Shown here piece by piece: positions 55,078-64,000 of a DNA stretch of 64,000 nt. The position numbers and the translations under genes are program-made. The DNA is from Homarus americanus (lineage: Eukaryota > Arthropoda > Malacostraca > Decapoda > Nephropidae), in the NCBI RefSeq assembly GCF_018991925.1, contig NW_024738608.1, positions 3,710,658 to 3,774,657 of the forward strand, in the 5' to 3' direction. The stretch's first letter is position 1; each line of letters starts with the position of its first letter. The notes under the pieces are model-generated. The model was given only the letters and a program-made list of their open reading frames with translations. It was not told the origin of the DNA and did not search any database.

Positions 55078-55430
55078 GTGAGAGAAGCTGCTGGAGGAGA
55101 AGGAAGAGGAGGATGAGAGGAAGGGAGAGGAGGAAGAGGGAAGGAGAGGAAGGAGAGAGGAAGGAAGAGGAGGAAGAGGGAAAGGGGAGGAGGAAGAGAG
55201 GAGAGGAAGGAAGAGAAGAAGAGGGAAGGTAGAGGAGGAAGAGGGGAAGGAAGAGGAGGAAGAGGGAAGGTAGAGGAGGAAGAGGAAGGAAGAGGAGGTT
55301 GGAAGGAGGGTATGTACATGTGGGAGGGAGGGAGGTGGAGTAAGAGGAAAGAGTGTGAGGGAGAGATGATGGGAATGAGGGTGGAAGAGGAGGAGGGTAT
55401 ATGAGGGAGAAATGAAAGGGGAGGACATTA
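55078..55430. repeat. Polypurine block (GGAAGAGGAGGAAGAGGG)
   Basis: About 230 bp of regular GGAAGAGGAGGAAG units, then looser purine-rich DNA. Confidence 0.9.
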
Positions 55431-55431
55431 T

Positions 55432-55745
55432 CTAAAGTAAGGGTGAGGGTAGGTAAAGAGGGTAGGTAAAGTAGGTGAGGTAGGTGTAAGGGGGTAGGTA
55501 AAGTAAGGGGTGAGGGTAGGTAAAGTAAGGGGTGAGGTAGGTAAAGTAAGGGGTGAGGGTAGGTAAAGTAAGGGAGGTAAAGTAAGGGGTGAGGTAAGTA
55601 GGTGAAGGTAAGGGGTGAGGGTAGGTAAAGTAAGGGGTGAGGGTAGGTGTAGTAAGTTAAGGGAGTAGGGTAAAAAAATGGGGTGAGGGTAGGTAAAAGT
55701 AAGGGGTGAGGGTAGGTAAAGTAAGGGGTGAGGGGTTGTAGGGGG
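55432..55745. repeat. Minisatellite, about 22-bp unit (GGTAGGTAAAGTAAGGGGTGAG)
   Basis: About 14 copies with deletions of the GGGGTGAG or GTAAAGTA half. Confidence 0.94.
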
Positions 55746-55790
55746 AGGGGGGAGGTAGGAAGGGATGTGTGCATAGGCTAATGTTTTTTA

Positions 55791-55852
55791 CAACACAACA
55801 CAACACAACGCAACACAACGCAACGCAACGCAACGCAACACAACGCAACTCA
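55791..55852. repeat. Pentanucleotide repeat (CAACA/CAACG)n
   Basis: About 12 units of CAACA mixed with CAACG. Confidence 0.95.
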
Positions 55853-56043
55853 ATATTACAATTCGCGTGAGCTTGTTGATAATATCTTACGAGACAGACA
55901 GACAGGCACACACAAAATCAATATATACCCTCACCCACTCACATACGCAACGTGGCGGGGCATAAAAGGTACAAGGAACCTGTCTAGATGGTTAATGAGG
56001 TCTCTTACAGGTAAGTTAAGGGCCGAGTAGGTTATTGGCTCAG

Positions 56044-56166
56044 GTGTGTGTGTGTGTGTCTGTGTGTGTGTGTGTCTGTGTCTGTGTCTCTGTGTGTGCG
56101 GCGAGGTAGTAAGAGATGGTCAGAAATCTCTCTCTCTCAACACACACACACACACACACACACACA
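56044..56166. repeat. (GT)n with TCTGTG variants, then (CA)n
   Basis: (GT)n at 56044-56098 and (CA)n at 56141-56166. They are complementary and about 45 bp apart. Confidence 0.94.
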
Positions 56167-56177
56167 CCGTTCTCCAT

Positions 56178-56310
56178 TGGGGGGGAGGGGGGTATTAAGC
56201 TGAGGGGAGATGAGGGAAGAGGGGAAGAGAAGGAACGGTGAAGGAAAGAGGATGGGAGGAGAGGGTGGGTATAAAGGATAGAGGAAGGTGGGGAGAGAAG
56301 GACAGAAGCG
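56178..56310. repeat. Purine/G-rich tract
   Basis: GGGGGAGGGGGG then GGGAAGAGGGGAAG-type DNA. Confidence 0.8.
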
Positions 56311-56455
56311 GCAAATCTGACCTTTCGGGGAATCTGAAGAGCTTACCTCCATTAAACCTGGAATCTGAGGTTGAGAGATAGTGACTGATGCTGCGAAGGT
56401 TACCTGATGAATGGGTGCCCCTCCACCATCTCACTTACAGTACGTAGGTAGTGGT

Positions 56456-56458
<3 letters not shown>

Positions 56459-56487
<29 letters not shown>
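56459..56487. repeat. (GA)n microsatellite
   Basis: About 14 units, 40 bp upstream of the foldback element. Confidence 0.96.
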
Positions 56488-56489
<2 letters not shown>

Positions 56490-56527
56490 TGTGGCGCCGG
56501 CCATAATAGGAAGTAATACCCAATAAT

Positions 56528-56752
56528 GTAGAGTTGCTTCCATTTATAACTGGTAACAGTGGATGGTATGTTGTGTAAGATGTGGCACCACCGCCCATCA
56601 GGCAACAGATAGGAGCCAATGACGTTCTACTTGGGATATCTACTACAGTTCTGTCCATCCTGCTAGTGTCACTACGATGTAAACACACAGTGGTGCCACA
56701 TCTCACAAAATACGCCAGTCACTGTACAAGTTATAAATGGAGGCAACTGTAC
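56528..56752. mobile_element. Foldback (long inverted repeat) element, about 225 bp
   Basis: The left arm, 56528-56591, and right arm, 56690-56752, are reverse complements over about 63 bp with roughly 80% identity by eye. Shared blocks are CCATTTATAACT, ATGTGGCACCAC and TTGCCTCCATTTAT (T for C on the left). The loop is about 98 bp. An A run follows at 56781-56792. Transcribed RNA would fold into a long hairpin. It may be a MITE with long terminal inverted repeats or two inverted copies of a short repeat. No target-site duplication was found. Confidence 0.7.
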
Positions 56753-56792
56753 ATAGTAATCACCACAACTAATCCTTAACAAAAAAAAAAAA

Positions 56793-57739
56793 AGGCCTTA
56801 ATTACTTCCATCCATTACCACTAAACTCTTCTGAAAAAAAAAGAAAAAAAGAAAAAAAAAGAACAGGAAATAAAATAAAACTTCCACGCTATTTTTTTCT
56901 CTCTGTCGGAGGATGTACTTAAGAATGCCAGACTGTGTGTGCTCTTTAAAGTCTTTCTAAGCTAAAAAAAAATCCTTTGTTATTACGGTACGTGCTCGGC
57001 AAAATAATAGCCTTGTTAGGTTTACCGGGTTGCCTCACAAAACGACAGTCATCTCAGGTTTCGTTTAGATTTGTCAGCATAATAGTCACTTCAGGTTGGC
57101 AGTGTTGTTATGACAGATCCTTGTCAGAATAATAGTCACGGCAAGTTTGATCTTGACGTGACTATTTTCCCCAATGATGTTACTTTAAGCCACCCATTAC
57201 GGAGCACATGACCAACACACTCTACTTGGCAGACCTGATTAAATAAGTGGAGGTAATCTTGAAGTAACTGCTTGAGGACGAGTTACTGGGAGTGAGGAGG
57301 AGAGGAGATGGTAGGGTACTGTACGTCAATGTAACATGAGGGAGTACAGTACAGTATAAGGGAGGTGTACAATACAAGGCAGTACAATACAATATAACCT
57401 AAGTTCACCACGTAGCACAATAACACATCTCTCCCTTTACTCAGACCAAACAAACAGACAGACAGACCATCAGAACTGTACACAAAACAAAACAAAAACT
57501 GTATTTACTGTAATATACAATAACAATAAGGTGTATAGTAGAATACAGGTAGAAGGTAAACAGCAGGTAAATGAAATATGAACCAGGTAAACACAAATAC
57601 CAGAATGTTTACCTGGAAAACAATTATTATTTTAACTATGGCGCTGGTATTTGAGAAACGGGACACTAAATATATGAGAGTCTGTCATTACACCATAACA
57701 CTCGCTCTCTATATCACCACATCACCATAACAACGCACC
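56793..57739. other. Unique stretch of about 950 bp with two small hairpins, no gene seen
   Basis: A diverged repeat headed CAGAATAATAGTCAC recurs near 57003, 57083 and 57127. A 15-bp stem hairpin lies at 57131-57166, and AGTAACT/AGTTACT with an 11-base loop at 57263-57287. No frame matches a known family. Confidence 0.5.
57131..57166. repeat. Near-perfect 36-bp hairpin sequence
   Basis: AATAGTCACG (57131-57140) pairs with CGTGACTATT (57157-57166). After one G/A mismatch, CAAG pairs with CTTG across the 6-base loop TTTGAT. The stem is 15 positions with one mismatch. Confidence 0.85.
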
Positions 57740-58545
57740 ATCCACCACACACACACACACACACACTACCACACTACACTACAACACACCCACCACTAAC
57801 ACCATAACACACCCACCACTACCACCCACAACACCACTATCACCAACCTCTACACACCAACACCACCAACACTCACCACACACCAACACCACTGCCTCAC
57901 CACACACAACACCATAACACTCACCACACACCAACACCATAACACTCACCACACACCATAACACCCACCACACACCAACACCATAACACTCACCACACAC
58001 CATAACACCCACCACACACCAACACCATCCATAACACTCACCACACACCAACATCATAACACCTCACCACACACCATAACACTCACCACACACCATAACA
58101 CTCACCACACACCATAACACTCACCACACACCATAAACACCACCACACACCAACACCATAACACTCACCAACACCAACACCATCACTCACCACTCACCAC
58201 ACACTAAAGCACTCACCACACAATCATACCACACACACCATAACACTACCACACACCATAGCACTCACCAACACCAAAACACTACCACACACCATAACAC
58301 TCACCACACACCATAACACTCACACCACACACCATAACACCACACACCATAACACTCACCACACAACACCTCACCACACACCAATAGCACTCACTAACAA
58401 TTCATAACACTACCACCACAATATACTACCACCATAGCACTCACCACACACCATAGCACTCACCACACCTTAACACCTCACCACACACCATAACACTCAC
58501 CACACACCATAACACTCACCACACTTCACCACCATAAATCCAACA
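57740..58545. repeat. Minisatellite, 19-bp unit (CACCACACACCATAACACT)
   Basis: About 38 copies including variants with ACCAACACCATAACACT and ATAGCACT. A CA run (57748-57766) leads in. A minus-strand frame at 57779-58057 (Val/Cys/Gly-rich) is an artefact. Confidence 0.95.
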
Positions 58546-58647
58546 CAAGATGTAGTTCTATATGTGAGTTTCTTGACATTACATCACACCCAGGTACCGT
58601 CTGGCCAGGTGTACGGCTGGTGAAAGTTACTGTTAGAGTGCTGAGCC

Positions 58648-58651
58648 AGTG

Positions 58652-58684
<33 letters not shown>

Positions 58685-58687
58685 ATA

Positions 58688-58718
<31 letters not shown>

Positions 58719-58818
58719 CTGTGTGTGTGTGTATGTGTGTTTTATGTATGTATGTATGTATATATGGTATGTATATATATGTGTGTGTGTGTGTGTATGT
58801 GTGTATGTATGTATGTAA
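58648..58818. repeat. (GT)n / (GTAT)n compound microsatellite
   Basis: GT runs separated by ATGTATGTATAT blocks. Confidence 0.96.
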
Positions 58819-58890
58819 TAATAATAAATATATAAATAATTAACGGTTATTGAAATGCAGCCCGAAGGCTGAAAATATACATTGACATAA
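58819..58890 (-). mobile_element. Short retroelement 3' end, minus strand, inside GTAT repeat
   Basis: On the minus strand the unique core reads TGTATATTTTCAGCCTTCGG then a short stretch, TTTCAATAACCGTTAATTAT and a degenerate ATT tail. It matches the 3' end at 31050-31135 over about 60 bp (same order of GTATATTTTC, AGCCTTC, TTTCAATAA, CCGTTAATTATT). This copy has lost one A of the AATAAA signal. It separates two GT/GTAT tracts. Confidence 0.6.
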
Positions 58891-59035
58891 ATGTATGTGT
58901 GTATGTGTGTGTGTGTATGTGTGTTTGTATGTATGTATGTATGTATGTATGTATGTGCTAGTATGTGTGTGTGTATGTGTGCTTGTATGTATGTATGTAT
59001 GTATGTATATGTATGTATGTGTGTATGTGTGCTTG

Positions 59036-59068
<33 letters not shown>

Positions 59069-59276
59069 GTGTGTGTGTATGTGTGTTTGTATGTATGTAT
59101 GTATGTATGTATGTATGTATGTATGTGTGTGTGTGTGTGTGTGTATGTGTGTTTGTATGTATGTATGTATGTATGTATGTATGTATGTATGTGTGTGTGT
59201 GTGTATGTGTGTTTGTATGTATGTATATGTATGTATGTATGATGTATATGTATGTATGTATGTATGTATGTGTGTG
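58891..59276. repeat. (GTAT)n / (GTGT)n compound array, period about 60-70 bp
   Basis: Blocks of ATGTATGTATGT alternate with GTGTGTGTATGTGTGTTTGT about six times. Overlapping frames on both strands (MYVCMYVC, THTHIHTYIH) are artefacts. Confidence 0.96.
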
Positions 59277-59479
59277 TGGGTCACCCTTGAACACCATCCC
59301 AGTCACTCTTCTCATTTCCATCATTCCTCTCTCTCTCTGCCTTCTATGATCCTGTCTCTGCCCTCTTCCAACCTCTCCATCATCACACTATCCTCGCACT
59401 GTACATCCCATCCCATCCTCTTTAACCCCCTTCATCCTTCACCACAACGCTCCATCCACTCGCACCCTCTGCTTCCTAA
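59277..59479. other. C/T-rich unique spacer
   Basis: No feature recognised. Confidence 0.4.
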
Positions 59480-59960
59480 ACCACACCCCCCCCTCCCCCC
59501 ACACCCCTCCCCACACCCCCTCCCCACTCCCCACACCCCCTCCCCACACCCCCCCCACACCTCCTCACCTCCCCACACCCTCCTCCCCACACCCTCCTCA
59601 CACCCTCCCTACCCCCTCCCTCCCCACACACCCCCTCCTCCCCACCCCTCCCCACACCCTCCCTCCCCACTCCCCACACCCCCTCCCCACACCCACCCTC
59701 CACCCTCCCCACACCCTCCCTACACCCTCCCTCCCCACACCCTCCCCACACCCCCCTCCCCACACCCCCTCCCCCATCCCTCCCCACACCTCCTCCCCAC
59801 CCTCCCTCCCCACACCTCCCCACCCCTCCCCTCCCCCCTCCCTCCCCACACCCTCCCCACACCTCCCCAACTCCCTCCCTCCCCACACCCTCCCCACCCT
59901 CCCCACACCCTCCTCCCTACACCCCTCCCTCACCCCCTCTCCCTACACCCTCCCACACGC
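59480..59960. repeat. C-rich minisatellite (CCTCCCCACACCC)
   Basis: Roughly 35 copies of a unit near 13 bp. The minus strand is G-rich and quadruplex-prone. Gly-rich minus-strand frames are artefacts. Confidence 0.94.
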
Positions 59961-60063
59961 ATCCACCTCCATTCCTCAGCTCCTAAATTACGTTATAAAA
60001 CCAAGTGGACAAAAACCTCCAGTGAGGCTCCGATCTCGAAGCTCAGCGGCTCAAACCTCGACT

Positions 60064-60176
60064 CATGGTGCATGCTGTAACACCTGTCTGTCTGTCTGTT
60101 TGAGCCCTGTCTGGTGTGTGGTGCATGTTAACACCTGTCTGTCTGTCTGTTTGAGCCCTGTCTGGTGTGTGTGTAA
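60064..60176. repeat. Two tandem copies of a unit of about 54 bp with (CTGT)n
   Basis: Both copies contain GTGGTGCATG, TAACACCTGTCTGTCTG and TTTGAGCCCTGTCTGGTGTG. A third, partial relative lies at 60236-60270 (TGTGGTGCATTCTATTCTG). Confidence 0.93.
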
Positions 60177-60291
60177 TGTCTGTCTGTGAAATTGGAGTCC
60201 TGCCTGCTAATGTTTACCTGTCTTGGTTCTGTCTGCGTGTGGTGCATTCTATTCTGTCTGTCTGTCTGATAGGGTGTCTAATCTTCAGGTG

Positions 60292-60309
60292 ATCTAACCT
60301 AACCTAACC
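60292..60309. repeat. Short (CCTAA)n telomere-like tract
   Basis: About three CTAAC units. Confidence 0.8.
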
Positions 60310-60558
60310 ACACAAAAAATAATAAAAAAAAATTCTCAAAGGATCGCACTATATTTCCCCCGGTAAGTGATGACGTCAGAACACGTCTAGAAGTGGCACT
60401 TAATTAGCCTCAGGCACCGAAGATGGCGGGTGTAGATGGCACCCAAATGGCACTGAGACTCTACCCTTCACCCTCCTGTCCCCCTCACTAGTATGAAACC
60501 CTCTACCTCCACTTTCTCCTTTACTCCCTTTACTCCTCCCCTATTCTTAAGAGACAAC
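60310..60558. other. Unique stretch with CRE, YY1-like and splice-donor-like motifs
   Basis: CGGTAAGTGA at 60361-60370 matches a strong 5' splice-site consensus. TGACGTCA at 60371-60378 is a CREB/ATF palindrome. AAGATGGCGGG at 60420-60430 matches the YY1-type promoter element. No transcript or coding exon can be tied to these, so a promoter or exon edge is only a possibility. Confidence 0.35.
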
Positions 60559-60678
60559 AACAACGACACCAAACAACAACAACGACAAATGACAGAAACA
60601 ACAACACCATCAACAACAAAAACAACACCACCAACAAATACAATGACAGAAACAACAACAACAACAACAAATTTCAGC
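60559..60678. repeat. Degenerate (CAA)n repeat
   Basis: ACAACAACAACGACACC-type DNA with two similar halves (AATGACAGAAACAACAACA at about 60587 and 60640). Confidence 0.9.
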
Positions 60679-60716
60679 CCAGTGGACCTACATGTCTTGA
60701 GATGTTTCCTTCGTGG

Positions 60717-63700
60717 ACTAAAGAGAGACAGACGAAGACAGACACATTGAGACAGACATAAGACAGAACACTGAGACAGACGAAGACAGACACCCTGGCA
60801 GACAAAAACAGACACACTGAGACAGACGAAGACAGACACACTGAGACAGACGAAGACAGACAAATTGAGACAGACGAAGACAGACACACTGAGACAGACG
60901 AAGACAGACAAATAGACAGACGAAGCAACCTTGAGACAGACGAAGACAGACACACGAGACAGAGGAAGACAGACACACTGAGACAGACGAAGACAGACAC
61001 ACTGAGACAGACGAAGACAGACACACTGAGACAGACGAAGAGACAACAACTGAGACAGACGAAGACAGACACACTGAGGAGGACGAAGAAGACACACTGA
61101 GACAGACGAAGACAGACACACTGAGACAGACGAGACAGACACACTGAGACAGACGAAGACAGACACACTGAGACAGACGAAGACAGACACCCTGAGACAG
61201 ACGAAGACAGACACACTGAGACAGAGAAGACAGACACACTGAGACAGACGAAGACAGAGAAACTGAGACAGACGAAGACAGACACACTGAGACAGACGAA
61301 GACAGACACACTGAGACAGACGAAGACAGACACACTGAGACAGACGAAGACAGACACACTGGAGACAGACGAAGACAGACACACTGAGACAGGACACAGA
61401 CACACTGAGACAGACGAAGACAGACACACTGAGACAGACGAAGACAGACACACTGAGACAGACGAAGACAGACACACTGGAGACAGACGAAGACAGACAC
61501 ACTGAGACAGACGAAGACAGACACACTGAGACAGACGAAGACAGACACACTGAGACAGACGAAGACAGACAAGAGAAAGACAGACACGAGACAGACGAAG
61601 ACAGACACACTGAGACAGACGAAGACAGACACACTGAGACAGACGAAGACAGACACACTGAGACAGACGAAGACAGACACACTGAGACAGACGAAGAGCA
61701 GACACACTGAGACAGACGAAGACAGACACCTGAGACAGACGAAGACAGACACACTGAGACAGAGAAGACAGACACATTGAGACAGACGAAGACAGACACA
61801 CTGAGACAGACGAAGACAGACAAACTGAGACAGACGAAGACAGACACACTGAGACAGACGAAGACAGACACACTGAGACAGACGAAGACAGAAGACAAAC
61901 ACACGAGACAGACGAAGACAGACACACTGAGACAGACGAAGACAGACACACTGAGACAGACGAAGACAGACACACTGAGACAGACGAAGACAGACACACT
62001 GAGGAAGGAGACAGACGAGAGAAGACAGACAACTGAGACAGACGAAGACAGACACACTGAGAAGAGAAGAACAGACACATGAGACAGACGAAGACAGACA
62101 CACTGAGACAGACGAAGACAGACACTGAGACAGACGAAGACAGACACACTGAGACAGAGAAGACAGACACACTGAGACAGACGAAGAGCACACTGAGACA
62201 GACGAAGACAGACACACTGAGACAGACGAAGACAGACACACTGAGACAGACGAAGACAGACACACTGAGACAGACGAAGACAGACACACTGGAGACAGAC
62301 GAGCGAACACTGAGACAGACGAGACAAGACACACTGGAGACAGACGAAGACAGACACACTGAGACAGACGAAGACAGACACACTGAGACAGACGAAGACA
62401 GACACACTGAGACAGACGAAGACAGACACACTGAGACAGACGAAGACAGACACACTGAGACAGACGAAGAAGACAACTGAGACAGACGAAGACAGACACA
62501 CTGAGACAGACGAAGACAGACACACTGAGAACAGACGAAGACAGACACACTGAGACAGACGAAAAGACACACCTGAGACAGACAGACACACTGAGACAGA
62601 CGAAGACAGACACACTGAGACAGACGAAGACAGACACACTGAGACAGACGAAGACAGACACACTGAGACAGAAGACAGACACACTGAGACAGACGAAGAC
62701 AGACACACTGGAGACAGACGAAGACAAGACACTGAGACAGACGAAGACAGACAGAGACAGACGAAGACAGACACACTGAGACAGACGAAGACAGACACAC
62801 TGAGAGACGAAGACAGACACACTGAGACAGACGAACAACACTGAGACAGACGAAGACAGACACACTGAGACAGACGAAGACAGACACTGAGACAGACGAA
62901 GACAGACACACTGAGACAGACGAAGACAGACACACTGAGACAGACGAAGACAGACACACTGAGACAGAGAAACAGACACACTGAGACAGACGAACAGACA
63001 CTGGGACAGACGAAGACAGACACACTGAGACAGACGAAGACAGACACTGAGACAGAGAAGACAGACACACTGAGACAGACGAAGACACACAGACAGACAA
63101 CAGACACACTGAGACAGACGGAAGACAGACACCCTGAGACAGACGAAGACAGACACACTGAGACAGACGAAGACAGACACACTGAGACAGACGAAGACAG
63201 ACACACTGAGACAGACGACAGACACACTGAGACAGACGAAGACAGACACACTGAGACAGACGAAGACAGACACACTGAGACAGACGAAGACAGACACACG
63301 AGACAGACGAAGACAGACACACTGAGACAGACAGACAGACACACTGAGACAGACGAAACACAAAAAACACAAAAAGAAGACACACTGAGACAGACGAAGA
63401 CAGACACACTGAGACAGACGAAGACAGACAATGAGACAGACGAAAGACACATGAGACAGACGAAGACAGACACACTGAGACAGACGAAGACAGACACACT
63501 GAGACAGACGAAGACAGACACACTGAGAGAGAGAGAAGACAGACACACTGAGACAGACGAAGACAGACACACTGAGACAGACGAAGACAGACACACTGAG
63601 ACAAGACAGAACACGAGACAGACGAAGACAGACACACTGAGACAGACGAAGACAGAACACTGAGACAGACGAAGACAGACACACTGAGACAGACGAAGAC

Positions 63701-64000
63701 AGACACACTGAGACAGACGAAGACAGACACACTGAGACAGACACAGACACACTGAGACAGAACAACCTGAGACAGACGAAGACACAAAACACAACAGAAG
63801 ACAGACACACTGAGACAGACGAAGACAGACACACTGAGACAGACGAAGAGACACACTGAGACAGACGAAGACAGACACACTGAGACAGACGAAGACACAC
63901 ACTGAGACAGACGAAGACAGACACAAGAGACAGACAGAGAAAAGACAGACACACTGAGACAGACATAAAGACAGAGACAGACACCGAAAAGACAGGAGAG
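60717..64000. repeat. Minisatellite array, 24-bp unit, at least 3.3 kb, continues past the window
   Basis: About 135 copies of GAGACAGACGAAGACAGACA then CACT. Many copies are exact; others carry one- to eight-base deletions (for example near 62035, 62300, 63080, 63380 and 63600). The unit length is divisible by three and free of stops on the minus strand, so all three minus frames stay open for about 1,090-1,150 codons with an eight-residue repeat such as CLSSSVSV. The frames overlap completely and switch identity at each indel. I regard them as artefacts. Confidence 0.97.

Noticed and set aside
60468..63984. Minus-strand open frames of 1,088-1,152 codons resembling a repetitive surface protein
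   Set aside because: Three overlapping frames of similar length, all made by a 24-bp stop-free unit, with frame changes at single-base indels. No start context, signal peptide logic or conserved domain.

Overview
This window looks like non-coding, extremely repeat-rich DNA from an arthropod, most likely a decapod crustacean. The evidence is indirect. TTAGG/CCTAA tracts (the ancestral arthropod telomere motif) occur at four places. Two 5'-truncated LINE coding remnants have relatives that are, to my knowledge, common in crustacean genomes. The overload of microsatellites and minisatellites is also typical of crab, shrimp and lobster assemblies. I see no credible intact host protein gene, no rRNA, no tRNA that folds convincingly, no CRISPR array and no bacterial operon structure. 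Nearly all long open frames here arise because a repeat unit lacks stop codons or has a length divisible by three.

Layout. 0-2.1 kb: a decayed Jockey-like LINE reverse-transcriptase copy with a poly(A) tail. 2.2-11 kb: a CCTAA tract, GATA repeats, a 3.7 kb array of a 41-bp unit, a 2.3 kb array of a 33-bp unit, and G-rich minisatellites lying inside or beside a pair of inverted repeats about 1 kb apart. 12.2-17.3 kb: a 5.1 kb array of a 17-bp unit. 17.3-20.6 kb: C/A-rich DNA, then 36-, 15- and 22-bp minisatellites. 20.7-25.1 kb: alternating polypyrimidine and polypurine tracts around a 1.3 kb ACAGAC-type array. 25.2-30.7 kb: 28-, 11- and 25-bp arrays, TTAGG tracts, a 1 kb polypurine block and one largely unique 1 kb stretch. 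30.9-34.2 kb: GTT/GTG trinucleotide DNA with a minus-strand retroelement 3' end embedded. 34.2-38.5 kb: unique AT-rich DNA, two large ATT/AAT arrays, and 26-, 59- and 20-bp arrays. 39-49.4 kb: purine blocks and 34-, 41-, 29-, 31-, 24- and 46-bp minisatellites. 49.4-52.5 kb: pyrimidine arrays and a long GA tract. 52.5-57.7 kb: the most transposon-like part, with a minus-strand LINE C-terminus, a (TA)n tract, a non-autonomous hAT-like element of about 0.67 kb inserted in a minisatellite, and a foldback element of about 225 bp. 57.7-64 kb: a 19-bp array, GT/GTAT repeats, C-rich repeats, a short unique stretch with promoter-like motifs, and a 3.3 kb array of a 24-bp unit running off the window end.

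There are no genes to work together. The biological content is transposon remnants and tandem-repeat evolution: higher-order repeats, hairpin-forming units and interstitial telomere-like tracts. The points most worth a second look are the foldback element near 56.6 kb, the hAT-like element at 53.5-54.2 kb, the indel-free higher-order array at 43.5-44.4 kb, the hairpin-bearing array at 47.6-48.2 kb, and the shared retroelement tail at 31.1 and 58.8 kb. All array copy numbers are estimates from length divided by unit length, made by eye.
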